Assembly: GCA_028023455.1 (NCBI GenBank)
Contig: JAQFVV010006231.1
Span: 9,735,848-9,799,847, forward strand
Direction: 5' to 3'
From: Epiperipatus broadwayi
Taxonomy: Eukaryota > Onychophora > Udeonychophora > Euonychophora > Peripatidae
DNA: 64,000 nt
In this document: positions 1-12,657 of the stretch, piece by piece
How positions within the stretch are numbered: position 1 is the first letter of the stretch
How the letters are laid out: the number at the start of each line of letters is the position of its first letter
Translations under genes and position numbers: made by a program
Notes under the pieces: generated by a model
The model's database searches: none
What the model saw: only the letters and a program-made list of their open reading frames with translations
Told to the model about the DNA's origin: nothing

Positions 1-9
1 GCAAAGCAA

Positions 10-120
10 GCGTTGGTAGCCGAGAGGTCAGCGCAGCTGCATTGCAAGCAAGCAGTTGTTTGCAGACAGTTGTCGCGGGTTCGCTTCCCGGCCGATGCTT
101 TGACATATGGAGAAAAAAAT
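10..120 (+). mobile_element. tRNA-derived SINE, copy 1 (long subfamily)
   Basis: A tRNA-like body occupies 10-98. The first seven bases (GCGTTGG, 10-16) pair with CCGATGC (92-98) as an acceptor stem, allowing G-T pairs. A box A-like stretch (GGTAGCCGAGAGG) and a box B-like stretch (GGGTTCGCTTCCC) match an internal RNA polymerase III promoter. A short tail TTTGACATATGG and an A-rich run follow. The body is 89 nt, with about 16 nt more than copy 3 between the two boxes. All eight or so CpGs are intact, so this copy looks young. Whatever lies upstream is cut off by the window edge. A functional tRNA is unlikely because the same body recurs with A-rich tails. Confidence 0.72.
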
Positions 121-1477
121 AGCTGATATAAAAGACCTCGCCACTACTGTCTCTGAGAGAAATATTGAAAAAAAAAAGAAAGTTATGCACAAGGTTATTC
201 AAGATGAGGGATTACAGTTTCCATTATAGTTTCACAATAGGTAATCATTGATATTCATTAACCTACCAGTAAGTGAATAATTGAATAAAGTGGCTATATA
301 GGAATTGGCTTAAAAAAGCCTGGCAAAAAAAAATTCCAAACCAGATCAAACATTTGGCATGGATCTTCATATGCTAAGCTTTATATTACAATGATTTGGC
401 TTGAAAAAATTATGAGTTTTAAACATAATAGCTACAGCAAACAATTATGAATATCCTTAATAACTGAGTTCATGAGACATTAAAAAAATCTTAGGCTTAT
501 TATCCTTAAACCAATGTCAATCTTGGGTATAATATTGTAAAAGAGTAAGTATTAATATTTCTTGGTACATACACATTCATCTAAACTCTAACTAATCTTA
601 AATCAAAAGTACTGGGATTATTATAATCACATCAATCATCATTAATGCTAAAAGTTATCAGATATCATGAGTATACTGGTTGCAAATAAAGTTATAATTG
701 CCATCATAAAAATATAAATCAAGTGTGTAGATTTTAAAGGTGAACTTTATTACTTAGCACTAAGCTAGCTTGAGATTGCATTATATATATATATATATAT
801 ATGAATAAAAGCAGATATGCTATACTATATTTAATTTATAGCAGTATTAAATAAATTCATTAGCGTAACTTAAATTAATGGTTACTACATTTATTAATTA
901 ATTATAGCCAACAAAATAAAATGGAATAAAAAGATCAGAAAAATATTTCAATAACACAAATATATTATCATTCTGATTTTAAGATATTAAATATTAATCA
1001 CTTCCATAACTTGGCAAAGAAACTATTTATATACGTATATAACATTACTTAAATTGTGACAGATTGCCCACATAGTCATATATAGTAATATTAGATTTTC
1101 AAATTATTTCTAGACTAGATTATTTTAATTGTATATAATTTCTTTTGGTTTACATATAAAAACAGTTGAGATGTAAATTTGTATGCATGTGCACACATAT
1201 GGTTACATTCAACGATTATATTATTTTCACGAAATCTACAGACTGATATTATTCTATTTTAGCCACATATATCATTAATTCATATTTTTCTTGATTTCTA
1301 AACTTAGTTGTTTTAACAATGTAATTATAGAAAATACAAACACATAGTTCAATTCAACATGTGTTTTCACTTGTTATTAATGTAAAACACATATTTGGCA
1401 ATTTCATTATATTTCGCTAATTCTACAATCAATTTTTTATGAATGTCAAAACAAATTTCAAAGAAAATATGATACTT
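121..1477. other. AT-rich sequence without a recognisable gene
   Basis: I see no coding signal here. The stretch holds simple A/T runs and a short (AT)n tract at about 783-802. Confidence 0.6.
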
Positions 1478-2071
1478 TGTCTACCAAGCTTGGCAGCCAT
1501 TTTATTTTGAATTATACAGTTTCAGGAACATACAATAAATATTTAAAACAAAATGGCTGACAAGAAGTGGTCGTATTTAATATTTATATTTTTTATTATT
1601 ATTCTTTTTTTGTATTAAGTCAATTTATTAATATAAAAATATAAGAAACAAATTGTCATATCATGCCCATTAACACAAACTTTAAGTTTATTAATATAAA
1701 AAAAGTATATAGAAATGTAAAATGTCATATCATGCCCATTAATGCACGAGGGCAGAATCTCATATCTTTGAAAATACTACATTGCATGCTGTTCTGTCAA
1801 AGAAAAAACCCAAACTTTCAACTTTTTACCAACATGGTAGTGACAAAAATAAAGACACTGAATGTAAACAACTATGACAATATTCGAGCATGTTGGTGTT
1901 TTCACATTATAATATAAATAAAAAATTGAAATAAACTTTCTGAATGGAATTTGTAATTATCAATTTTTTTAAATTTAAGAACTAACACATATTCTGGAAA
2001 AAAAAACAACAAATATTTGTAAGGCCTCTGAAACTCTATAATTAAAAAATGACTGCCAAGCTTGGTAGACA
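1478..2071. mobile_element. Inverted-repeat (MITE-like) element, about 594 bp
   Basis: The left arm (1,478 to about 1,552) and the right arm (about 2,001-2,071) are reverse complements over about 70 bp with a few differences. Both begin with TGTCTACCAAGCTTGGCAG read inward. The homology starts abruptly at that motif on both sides, as expected for terminal inverted repeats. No clear target-site duplication is visible. The interior has no transposase-like frame and carries a tandem duplication. A non-autonomous DNA transposon is the most likely explanation; a chance fold-back is less likely given the arm length. Confidence 0.5.
1619..1748. repeat. Tandem duplication, period about 69 bp
   Basis: TGTCATATCATGCCCATTAA occurs at 1,654-1,673 and again at 1,723-1,742. 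Each is preceded by a similar stretch containing TTTATTAATATAAA. Two units lie inside the inverted-repeat element. A short reading frame over this repeat looks like a chance frame. Confidence 0.6.
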
Positions 2072-5000
2072 GAAAAATAAACAAGTACTGATAATATACC
2101 CAGAGTTTCTGTAACCTGGAGACTGTTAAAATTATGTAGGACTTTATTTTTTTGCTGAACACTTTTTCTCATCAAAAATTATTTACTTTTTAAAACAAAT
2201 TACTACATTATGGTTTTTCTTTCTTTTGGAGCAAAAAGTTGCAGAATTAGTATTTGAACTAATACATCAATGTTTAATATATATATATATATTAATCACC
2301 TTTTGCCGGTGCTCTGTGTTTATCATAAATGAACTTGTATCACTGGAATTTATTAGTAGGCTGGCCATATGCTATTGATTTCAATTTTACATGTAAATAT
2401 TTTTTTTTAAAAAAAATCTGAATCTAATCACATTATTTTATCTAAAAAGATAAATATTGCACCAATAAAATGTGAAAAATAATTATAAATATGTATATAA
2501 ATTATGGAAAATATGTTTTCATTTTCAAAATCTGATAAAAATATGAATATACTCAAAATTCTTGCAAGAATTTTCTTATGGAGAGAACTTTGTGAGTAGT
2601 TGGATGATTCGTTTGTAAAAATTTTCTGCAAATTATTGATATTTTGAGAATTTTTTTTAAATTAGTAAAACAATATTATTGAAAAACTGGAAAAAAAGCA
2701 CCAAAGATAGCTGAAAGAGAGCAGTTTAAAGCCAAAGCACAGCCATTGCCCATAAACAATGTTGTGTACTGTAAGATTAATCCACTTCAACATCTATTTA
2801 TAGTGTAACACATTCAATACAAATATGTATACTTATAAAAGTATATTACTATACAGCAATGTATTTAGAAATGAAAAAATAAAGTAAATCTATTATATCC
2901 TAAAGTGTAATTTCAGATCAAAGCAGGAAAAAAGTTAGATTTACAAAATATTTTTAAAAAAAAAAACTGCTGAAGAAATTTCATCTTAAATTTAAATTTA
3001 TATCAATCTTGACAGTAAAATATTGCAATGTCATGGAAAATATTAAAAAACATTTTTGATAAAATAAGTGAGTAATAATAAAGTAGTTAAAATTACTAGC
3101 ATCTGTTTGTTATAAAAGAAAAGTAAACAATTAGTCTTGTATGCACTGGTTTTAAATAAGTGTGATTTTAACTGATTAAATATTATGCATAATATGAAAA
3201 TATTTTTGAAGCATGTATCAGAATTAGTTTTTGATTTAGAACAATAAAGACCTATACTAAAATGGCATCACAACTCTATGTCAAACACATGCTGAAAAAT
3301 TTATTTATTTATTTGAACTGAATACTAGACTGAATAAGATAAAAAAGATAACAGCATACTATAAGACAGACTTATGCAATATTTCTCTACAAAAAAATAT
3401 CAAAAGAAACGATATGATTAACTAGATCAGTCAAAATGCAGCCAGTAAACATTTACATATTTACCTCTTACTTTACTTTCTAGCTAAAAATAGCCAGATA
3501 CTCATTTTGCAGTCAATACCTAGCTTTGATATGGATCAACTATACAAAAAAAAAAAATCTTAAAGCTTGATTGCAAACTAAAAACAAAGTACGCTTTACT
3601 TAGATTGGATTTCCAATAAATGTAGCAGGTAGGATAAGCTACTTCCTATGGCACAAGTCCTGATCTCAAATTAATGGATTATCAAAAATTCAAATATCTG
3701 TGAGAATCAATTTTTTAATTTAATGTTGTAGCATGAAAGGGTGACCATTTACCCATTTTTAGTATAGATATTTAGGGGATCTTCACTATACAACTCATTC
3801 CTTCTTTGTTTACAGTTCCTAGATTATAATATTGGTATTCTTATAAATTCATAACAAAATGGAGAACAAAACATATAAATCTGTCATTTAATCTACAATA
3901 TTTTGGACAAACAACAAGCTATTCCATGTTACTCAAATTCACATTCTTCAGAAATTCTTTTAACTATCTGTCTACAGTTTTATGTAAGATAAAGAAAACT
4001 CTGCATTCCATACTTTTAGTATAAATATTTCTGAAGGAGACTAAAGTATACAACTTATTCTCTTTATTAACAATTCCTAGGTTGTAATATATGAAAATAA
4101 GCCTTCGGCATGCATATAAATATACAAGACACAAAAGGGCTACTTCTAAAACTTCTTAAAAATTGCAAAAAAAAATATGTAAAAACTCTTCATCTACTCC
4201 AAAAATTTGTATGATGTTTAATTTTTTCCCAATTGAGATTTGAAGTTAGATTATTCATCATTTTCTAAATATGACATACACTTGATTAAGATTTCAAAGT
4301 TCTCTCATTTAAAGTCTCATGGAATTATTTTCTAACATATCTTAAATCTTTTTGGAGTATTAGTTGAGCATTTATTATTATTTTCTATATTGAGATGAAA
4401 TTGATCTCATGAAACACAACATAGTGTGTGTGCATATGTATATAAAGTTTGAAGGGAAAAACAGAAATGAATACAGACAAAATTTACTGTTTATATTTAT
4501 TTAAAATATATAACCTGGAATAATGAGATAATGATTAAATAATAATTTTAATATTTCAAAGTATTCTGAATTATTTAAAATGAATGTAAGATAAGAGGTC
4601 TATTGAATGCAAATATTTTCATTAAATTTATTAGATTGTTCTGATTTTGATAGAAACAAAATATTTCAATGAAACCAAGAAAAAAATTTTTTTTGGGGGA
4701 AACAATGTTTTTTCAATATGTACATTAATCCTATAATCTGTTTTAATTAAAAGATTAAAAAAATATTTTAACTAATTAATTTTAATGAATGTGTATTGAA
4801 AGAAAAGGAAATATGTAATTAAAATATTATTCAAAATGGAAAATGGTTTAATTATCCTGTTTTTAGATTACTTTGCATAGTCTATAAATAGTGCATTTAG
4901 ATAAACTGAACATTGAATTAGAAATTATAAAACTGGAGAGAGTGCAGAAAGGAAACTGTTGATTCCAAATTGGTCAAGCCTGAAATTTCCAAAAAAGGTG

Positions 5001-6290
5001 GTAACATGGATTTTCTGTGATTCATAGTCCAATATGTGAAAAATAGGCCACTTGCCTGATTGAAGTTCATCAATTTGTGGAAACTGAATGGAGTAAAGAA
5101 CTGCCAATGTCTACCCTATCAATATCTATCCTGAATATGATAAAAAGCCAGCCTACCGTTATATCATGTACCTGATTATAAGAAGCCAGTATACTAGTCT
5201 CAAGACTCCAGTGCTATAATTTATACATTATATTGTATATATACAGAGAAACACAAATGAAAGAAATCTAGTCACTTGTACATATATTGTGATACTAGGT
5301 AAATATAGTGTTGAACAATGAAAGAAAATCTATGGAATTACAACACCTAGATTTGTGAATTTTTTTAAAGACAACAGAAACATTTCTTATAATAAGTAAA
5401 GATTATTAGAGCAGCTGGCAAAAAAAAAAAAAAATCTTTAAGTTTAAAAGAGGACCACAATTAAAAACCACCACCAACAAAAAAAAACCCCTTTGGAGAT
5501 AGTTTTAAAAACAAAACAAATGAAAGAATTTTAAAAGAACATTTAAGTTAGACTTTTAGAGATTAATAGTGTTTCTTTATATTTGTTTACAATTTATACT
5601 AAAATAACAATACAGTGACTGGATTTGTAAAGTAAAATTAAATTAAAATTAAAATTTTATTTTTATATTACAATATACATGTATGTGTGCATTTATTATG
5701 TATAGGTTTATTACTTGAATTATTTATATGCTGTTAATATTGAATAAGTTCCGAACAATACTGGCATATGGATTTAATGAGTGAAATATTAATTATTGTG
5801 ATATTATAATGCACAATATGTGCATTTTTTTTATATACATACATATCTAAAATAATTGTTTATTTATGCAAATAAAATAGAATAGTTTACATTGGTTTAT
5901 TAATGACAGATATTTTATATTAGACTTGCATATATATATATTGTAACCATATATTTTAGCATAAAATATAATAATTGATGTAACTAGTATGAAAAATTTC
6001 TCTGTCTTCTTTGGTGATTTGATTGGCTTGATTTTCACTTTGAACAGATTACTCTCTTATATTATTTTAATAAATTTAAATTTGCTTCGTTCCATATACT
6101 AATTCGTATTATAATGTTTAACTTTTTAAAAATTTTGACAGCACATTTTAAATTTGGTAAAATAGTATTGAAATATAATATTTTATTTTTATTTGTTTAA
6201 AATGATCTTAAAAATTATTTATATTGAATTAATAAAAAACCATTTGTTCAATTAAAATAAATTATTAAAAATAAATACAGTAATTACGTA
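2072..6290. other. AT-rich intergenic or intronic sequence
   Basis: No coding, RNA or repeat structure that I can name. The short frames are composed of biased F/I/K/N/Y residues typical of AT-rich noncoding DNA. A short (AT)n tract lies at about 2,277-2,292. Confidence 0.55.
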
Positions 6291-6299
6291 AGCATCTCA

Positions 6300-6587
6300 A
6301 TGTAAAAAAAGAAAAGAGCGCGAATTTAAGAGAAGATCGTCTGTTAGTTTGCTTTTGGAGGGAGAAAAAAGAGAAAAGAAAATGGTAAGAAGGCAGATGG
6401 TGTAAATTTGATAAGCTTATTTTAAAATAGTTAACAAGTAAACGGATTACCACAAATTTTCTATAAACGTAAAAATAATATTGTGGTATTTAATTATAAG
6501 ATGAATTGCTAAATTTAAAAGTCTGTTCAAGTTGGCTGGCCAAGTGGATCAAATCACCGGTAATAATTTCCCAATATTACATTTAAA
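6300..6587 (+). promoter_or_regulatory. Possible promoter / 5' UTR with CpG-bearing motifs
   Basis: This stretch is less AT-rich than its surroundings and carries several CpGs (AGAGCGCGAATT at about 6,315, GATCGTCTG at about 6,344, CACCGGT at about 6,556) in sequence that otherwise has almost none. GAGCGCGAA resembles an E2F-type site, though one short match proves nothing. It lies directly upstream of a possible first coding exon. No TATA box can be singled out because A/T runs are everywhere. Confidence 0.25.
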
Positions 6588-6631
6588 ATGTCGGAGCTTC
6601 CCAGTTTAAAAGAATTAATTGCAAGAGTTTG
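6588..6631 (+). CDS. Possible first coding exon, unrecognised protein
   Basis: An ATG at 6,588 opens a frame reading MSELPSLKELIARVW, with a balanced amphipathic composition unlike the surrounding F/I/K/N-rich frames. The sequence then reads TTTG|GTATGT, a good animal 5' splice site, with the intron starting at 6,632. Without splicing the frame runs on to a stop at codon 55, but residues after the splice site turn into intron-like F/K/N/Y sequence. The upstream 290 bp are CpG-bearing and promoter-like. I do not recognise the protein and could not identify a second exon between here and the LINE at 9.2 kb. The call rests on start, donor and composition alone. Confidence 0.27.
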
Positions 6632-9185
6632 GTATGTTTTAAAATGTTTATTGTTCTACAATTTGGAAAATTTAAATAAGTATTTTAATTACAGAAGTTT
6701 TATAAATATGAAAATTTGCTTTTTAAAAAAGAAGAAGTTTAAATTAAAGTAAAATGTTAAAGTTATCAACATAGTTTAATATTTCCGTTTCTAATTCTAA
6801 TAAAAATATAGTATTGATTGATATTTAATTTTATAATGCCAGTAATATATTTGCTAGTTAATTTGTTTGCCATTTGGATAATAAACAGTCTTCAAATAAT
6901 TGATCAAAGCTATTTTCTAATTTTATCGTCAGTTTGGAATGATTGAATTAATTGCTGTAATTATTATTCCTAGATTTAAGCGTGGATAAATAAATATTTA
7001 GCATGGATGTGATAAACTTGGAACGTTTTTAATAGAGAAATGTAGAAATTAATAACTTATGAAAAACATTTTCATTTAAATTCTGCGAGTCATGTTTTTG
7101 AAATTGTTTCATGTTTATGGAGCCACGTAAAATCGTTAATCTAATAGTGATTATAATAACTAACACAAATGGATAAAATTACATGTAGGAAATTCAACGA
7201 TAATTATAGCTATTACTTCGTACATTTATTGTTCGACACATCATACATGGATTTCATGGATCGTATTTGTAGTTATAAAATGCTATACAATATAATTTGT
7301 GACACACACCTGCTAAAATTCATATATTGAACTCTAAAATGCTATACATTTAATTTATATCACACACACACCTGTTAGATTTTATGTAGTTGATGAATAA
7401 TTCATTACTTTAATTTTATCGTTATATGAACTTGCATGTGAAGTTCATAAGTTATATTTTATTAAGTTTAAAGTAATAGGGGTTGAATAAAATATTTATT
7501 CAAGAGAATAGCGCTTGCAAAAAAGCTTGAAAAGTACTAAATGAAGTCATGAGATGTATCAATTTTTGTGAGTCTTTCCAGATTTATATTCCTATGCTAA
7601 TATTACTTATATTGCATTACACATGTTTTAATTAAGCAATATAAGCTAGTACATTAGTTGTCCTGATTAGTGTAACATTTTATTATGCAAGAACCCACAT
7701 TTGCTAAAGTGTTAGTGTTTTCTGAATGATCAGAATAACTGAGGAGGATGATTTTGCACTTTAATATGAGGTAAATAGTAATGTTGTTTTTTAATGTTGA
7801 AAGGCATTAATCTGTGCCGGTGGTTAATCTGCAGATTATTTAATTGCCATTTTTTGTATTTTACACTCATTCCAGCGCTGGTGGTTAATCCGCGGAATTG
7901 TGTAATTATACGTATTACTTTATGATGGTGTATCAATCCACAAAGCGTTTAGTATTATTTAATTCCTATGTGTAGATGAACGCATCCACAGGAATATGTT
8001 TTACTTCATAGGTATAAGTTGGGCAAAGTATTTTAGTTAATCTGCTAAATCATCTTCTTCCATTTGTAAGCATAATTCATAAGTTAGATCGTCAAATTGT
8101 AGCAGGACATTCTATTCAAGTTACTTCATAATAATTAACTGTCGGTTGATTATTATTTACCGGAGTGTAAGTTTAAATTTTCATTTTATTTAATGATTGC
8201 ATTATAGCCAAATCCTACAGATATAATATTATTTATTATATTATTATAATTTTACGGTATGGATTTATTGAATCTGGAAATGATGTTAAATACTTCATGA
8301 GTTGACGTTGAATTTAGTATAATTTGCTCAAGATTCATTACATCAAATTGAAATAAGGTATGATTAGGTTTTTAAAACCGTACCTATGATATGTTAGTGA
8401 AGAAAGTCGATGGAATTATAATTTATTTATTTTATTTGTTTATTTATTTCTTTAATTATAACATTGGAATTAATTATTTATTATTCATAAATTTGTAAAT
8501 AAACGTTGATTTATAATTAAACTTACTGTGCCGTTGCTATGTGTCATTCTTAAATCAGAAATCATAAACCTTGGATAGAGCATACATGAAGTACATACTA
8601 TTGTCAACATGATATCAGAGTTTAGTGATATTTTGAGAAAACATTTGGATGCTTTTAGTCTTTGGTAGTTTATGATGTGTAGGGTACAATAAAATCCCAT
8701 TTACCTTTTCCATCATTTTGGCTTTGCTAGTTGATCTAGTATACAATACAAATTGATTATTAAACCTATAAACAGATTTACCAAATAATGATATGATTGA
8801 ATATATTTACTTAACATTGTAAATTGTCATTTGTCAGTATAAAAAGAGTCTCAGTGATATAGTAAACTAAAAAAAAAAAAAAGAACCCAAGTATTTATGT
8901 TTATTTATTGCAAAGCTTTACCTAGACTAGCATTTGTATTAAAATCATATAGATGGTTTAAAATTTCATAATCTTATGTAGTTCCACAAATTATGCCATC
9001 TTGTACATGGTCGGCCATCGGGTCTCATACAATAAAAATCGCAAATTAAGGTTTGAAAAATAATAACATTGCACTTATAATTTTGTTTACTGTATTTATC
9101 ACACTACTATGATAGGTCTTCGCGGTACACCCTGGCTGCGATCAAATTAAATCATAAAAGTTTATGTTAGATCATTGGTTTGGTC
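6632..9185. other. AT-rich sequence, possible intron; no clear exon
   Basis: No convincing exon was found. On the minus strand a 71-codon frame at 8,485-8,700 reaches a GTAAGT donor just after TSCMLYPRFMISDLRMTHS, but no credible acceptor precedes it. Confidence 0.4.
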
Positions 9186-9828
9186 TGTGGTAAGTTGCTC
9201 CAGATGTTGGTTGTGGTCCTTGGTGCATAAAATAGATAGCATAATATGCTTTTGGATACAGTTCTTAATAGCTGACAATGTGTAGCGGGAATTGATCAGT
9301 GATCGAGGTTACGATTCTTAGTGCACTTACGTTATGAGTTGGGAACATACGAGGTAGAGGGTTACAATATATATATAGGCTGCAGAAAGGAGTTTGCTAT
9401 TAACTGAAAGGAGACCCTTTGATTCCTCTTGGAGGCCTTAAAGGAACCGAGCAGGGCAAATTCCTAATGTCCACTCCATATGTTCTTGTCGTTGCAGCTG
9501 TTATTACTATATGTTTATTCATATAGTATACGAACATGGATGGGCTGCTCACCAACACGCATTAGCCAGCATGGTGAGTTTATTGGCTTTTTACCTCTGA
9601 GTTTAAGATCAAGAAACACCATGGTCTTTCTTCTCAGTGCCTGATAAGGCAGAATGAATGTTTGTGTAAATGATAAAGATTTTTCCCAATTATACAATTA
9701 TGACAGACAAAAATAAAGCATGGCCCTTAATCCCAGGAGGCTGTAAAGTCACCAACCAAGGCAGCAGTTGGTGGCCGAAGGCGGAGGGTGCTAAGAATAT
9801 CCTGGAGGCAGACCCAGGCTGCCATTTG

Positions 9829-10971
9829 ATGACGACTTTTTATTTAGGTACTTACAACTGCAGATCACTTTCAAGTGAAGGAAGATTGCAAGAATTAGAA
9901 GAAGAACTCTCTTATATTAAATGGGATATTATTGGACTTTGTGAAGTTAGAAGAAAAGGTGAAGAGACAATTGATTTAAAAAGTGGACATATGCTCTATT
10001 ATAAAGGCACAAATATTGGAAATACAAGTGGAGTAGGATTCATTATAAATAAAAAGTGGAAGAACAATATTGTGGAGATTGATGGTGTATCAGACAGAGT
10101 GGCAAGATTAGTTATACAACTTAATAGCAGATATCAAATGCAGATAATTCAGGTTTATGCCCCAACAAGTTCTCACAGTGATGAAGTAGTAGAAGATTTT
10201 TATATGGATGTACAAAAGGCTTTTGATCAGAGTAAACAACATTTTAAAATTGTTATGGGAGATTTTAATGCTAGAATTGGTAAACAAATGAAAGATGAAA
10301 GTGTTGTAGGTAATTTTGGTTATGGTAATAGAAATGAGAGAGGACATAGACTTGTGGAGTTTGCAGAGAAGGAAAAACTTTATATTATGAATTCTTTTTT
10401 TGAGAAAAATGTTAGAAGGAAATGGACATGGAAGCATCCAAATGAAGGTACAGCAGAATTGGATTATATTTTGACTAACAGGAAATACATATTTCAAGAT
10501 TGTAATGTTCTTAATAAATTTAACACAGGAAGTGATCATCGATTAGTAAGGGGTAAGATACATGTTAATGTAAAACTAGAGAGACAAAAATTATTAAGAA
10601 AAACTATATTTACAGTTGATATTCCTAATCTTCAGAAACATTCTAATGAATTTAAATTAGAACTTACAAATCGGTTTCAAATATTAGTAGATTTTGAACA
10701 TGATTCAGATTTGAATGAAATTAATATGAAAATAACTGATACACTTTTAAAAACTGCAACAAAGATAGCTGGTAGAAAAAAGCAGCAATTGACTAATAAA
10801 ATTTCTACTGAGACTAGAGAACTTATGAAGAAAAGAAGGAATATGAAGATATACAAAAATGATGCATTAAAAAGGATTGAATATCTCGAATTTTGTAAAA
10901 TGGTGCGGAAAAGAGTTGAAAATGATATAAGAAAGTATAACTGTGAACTAGCAAGAAAAGCTGTAGAATAA
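9829..10971 (+). CDS. RTE-like LINE polyprotein, endonuclease half (ends at an in-frame stop)
   Basis: This is an apurinic endonuclease-type domain that nicks target DNA so that reverse transcription can be primed at the break. I start at the ATG at 9,829, just before GTYNCRSL, because the 53 codons upstream (possible start 9,670) look like translated leader. Counting from 9,670, the usual active-site residues are all present: N63 (TYNCR), E92 (GLCEVRR), Y163 (QVYAPT), D198 and N200 (GDFNA), D265 (LDYIL), D289 and H290 (SDHRLV). The linker after residue 300 is lysine-rich. The frame stops at TAA 10,969-10,971, after KAVE. The same frame continues without another stop into the reverse transcriptase, so this is the N-terminal half of one broken gene. 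Smaller antisense frames over it are shadows. Confidence 0.85.
   Translation: MTTFYLGTYNCRSLSSEGRLQELEEELSYIKWDIIGLCEVRRKGEETIDLKSGHMLYYKGTNIGNTSGVGFIINKKWKNNIVEIDGVSDRVARLVIQLNSRYQMQIIQVYAPTSSHSDEVVEDFYMDVQKAFDQSKQHFKIVMGDFNARIGKQMKDESVVGNFGYGNRNERGHRLVEFAEKEKLYIMNSFFEKNVRRKWTWKHPNEGTAELDYILTNRKYIFQDCNVLNKFNTGSDHRLVRGKIHVNVKLERQKLLRKTIFTVDIPNLQKHSNEFKLELTNRFQILVDFEHDSDLNEINMKITDTLLKTATKIAGRKKQQLTNKISTETRELMKKRRNMKIYKNDALKRIEYLEFCKMVRKRVENDIRKYNCELARKAVE
10969..10971 (+). other. Nonsense codon interrupting the LINE reading frame
   Basis: TAA follows GTAGAA and precedes AATAAAAGTCTT. The decayed sister copy reads ATAGAA-GAG-AATAAAAATCTC at 15,766-15,783, so this codon was probably glutamate and became TAA by a single change (GAA to TAA). 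Confidence 0.8.
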
Positions 10972-11076
10972 AATAAAAGTCTTAAGAATGTAAAACAACA
11001 TTTTGGTATTGGTAGGAAATTTATATCTGCAATAAGGAAAAAAGATGGAATTATTACTAAAAAGAGGGATGACATT

Positions 11077-12657
11077 ATGAAATTGGTAGAAGATTTTTAT
11101 CAAGAATTATATAGTAATAAAGAACAAGTACCTCCTATATCTATTACATCTTCCGAATTGCCCAGAATTTTAAATGAAGAAGTGAGAAATGCAATTAAAT
11201 GTATGAAAAAAGGAAAGGCTCCAGGTAATGATGGAATTATAATTGATATATTAAAAGAAGCAGGTGAAGAAACAGAAAAAATATTAGCAAAGTTATATAC
11301 CAAATGTCTAAATGATAAAGATGTACCGGATGATTGGAAGAATGCAGTAATAATATTAATATTTAAAAAAGGTGATAAAGAAGATATTAGAAATTACAGA
11401 CCTATCAGCCTTTTATCAGTTTTATATAAAATTTTTACCAAGATAATTACAACTCGTCTACAGAGAACCTTGGATTTTCACCAACCAAGAGAACAAGCTG
11501 GATTTAAAAGTGGTTTTAGTACAGTAGATCATATTCAAGTATTGAGAGAAGTTATAGAAAGGACAAATGAATATGAGTTGTCATTATGTTTTGGATTTGT
11601 AGATTATGAAAAGGCATTTGATTCTATAAACATTTCTTCAGTGATTAAAGCATTGGATCATCAAGGTATAGATCCAGGATATTGTCATATTTTAAAGAAT
11701 ATTTATAAAAATGCAACAGCAACAATTAGATTACATAATGATACTGGGAAAGTCAACATTGAGAAAGGTGTAAGACAAGGTGACTCCATATCTCCAAAAC
11801 TTTTTACAGCAGTGCTGCAAGAAGTATTTTGTGGATTAAAATGGGAAAGTAAAGGAGTGAAAGTAAATGGAGATTATTTAAGTCATTTAGATTTCGCAGA
11901 TGATGTAGTTGTTTTTGCAAATAATGCTTCCAAGCTGCAGGAAATGTTGCAGGAGTTATCAGATGAAAGTAGGAAAGTAGGACTAAAGATAAATGTTAAA
12001 AAGACTAAAGTAATGTTTAATCGATTTGCTCAAAATATGAAAATAAAGATTGATTATGATGAATTAGAAGAAGTTAAGAGTTACAAATACCTTGGTCAGA
12101 TTATTAATACAGATGGAAACATAATAGAGGAAATTAATCATAGAATTAAACTTGGTTGGAGTGCTTTTGGTAGAAATAACTTGATATTAAAAGGAAATAT
12201 GCCTATGTGTTTGAAAAGAAAGGTTTTTAACAAATGTGTTTTACCAGTTCTTACTTATGGATCTGAGATTTGGACACTTAATAGAAGATCAATACAGAGA
12301 CTTCAGACCACTCAAAGAAGTATGGAGAGATGTATGTTGGGAGTAACAAGAAGAGATCGAAAACGCAATGTATGGGTAAGAGAACAAACAGGTGTTACTG
12401 ACCTCATTGAAAAAATTAAAAGATTGAAGTGGAGTTGGGCTGGACATATTGCTAGAAGAGATGATAATAGATGGACAATTGAAATTTTAAACTGGATTCC
12501 AAGAGATTGTAAAAGATCCAGAAGGAGACCACATGTAAGATGGATGGATGAAATAAGAAAATGTGTAGGAGTGATGTGGAGAAGACAAGCTAAAGATCGG
12601 AGAAGATGGATTAAACTTGGAGAGACCTTCATCCTGCAGTGGATTGATAATGGTTGA
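11077..12657 (+). CDS. RTE-like LINE polyprotein, reverse transcriptase half
   Basis: This is the RNA-directed DNA polymerase that copies the element's RNA at the nicked target. It is in the same frame as the endonuclease half; the ATG at 11,077 is only the first Met after the interrupting stop, not a likely natural start. Numbered from that Met: [10 protein letters not shown] (46-55), NYRPISLLS (106-114), [14 protein letters not shown] (140-153), motif [11 protein letters not shown] with D176, [10 protein letters not shown] (231-240), motif C FADD with D275/D276, then [10 protein letters not shown] and a C-terminal [14 protein letters not shown] typical of this LINE group. All three catalytic aspartates are present. 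No CCHC knuckle is visible. The C-terminus ends WIDNG at 12,657, followed at once by the TGA-repeat tail. Confidence 0.9.
   Translation: MKLVEDFYQELYSNKEQVPPISITSSELPRILNEEVRNAIKCMKKGKAPGNDGIIIDILKEAGEETEKILAKLYTKCLNDKDVPDDWKNAVIILIFKKGDKEDIRNYRPISLLSVLYKIFTKIITTRLQRTLDFHQPREQAGFKSGFSTVDHIQVLREVIERTNEYELSLCFGFVDYEKAFDSINISSVIKALDHQGIDPGYCHILKNIYKNATATIRLHNDTGKVNIEKGVRQGDSISPKLFTAVLQEVFCGLKWESKGVKVNGDYLSHLDFADDVVVFANNASKLQEMLQELSDESRKVGLKINVKKTKVMFNRFAQNMKIKIDYDELEEVKSYKYLGQIINTDGNIIEEINHRIKLGWSAFGRNNLILKGNMPMCLKRKVFNKCVLPVLTYGSEIWTLNRRSIQRLQTTQRSMERCMLGVTRRDRKRNVWVREQTGVTDLIEKIKRLKWSWAGHIARRDDNRWTIEILNWIPRDCKRSRRRPHVRWMDEIRKCVGVMWRRQAKDRRRWIKLGETFILQWIDNG

Noticed and set aside
10-98. Functional tRNA gene at the left edge
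   Set aside because: The same body recurs at 42.68 and 56.6 kb with A-rich tails, and one copy has target-site duplications, so it is a SINE. The anticodon arm also does not fold cleanly.
1663-1917. 84-codon + frame as a gene
   Set aside because: It spans a tandem duplication inside an inverted-repeat element and has the I/K/N/F bias of noncoding DNA.
8485-8700. 71-codon minus-strand frame as a gene
   Set aside because: It crosses a good GTAAGT donor but lacks a credible acceptor or promoter, and its first half has a chance-like composition.
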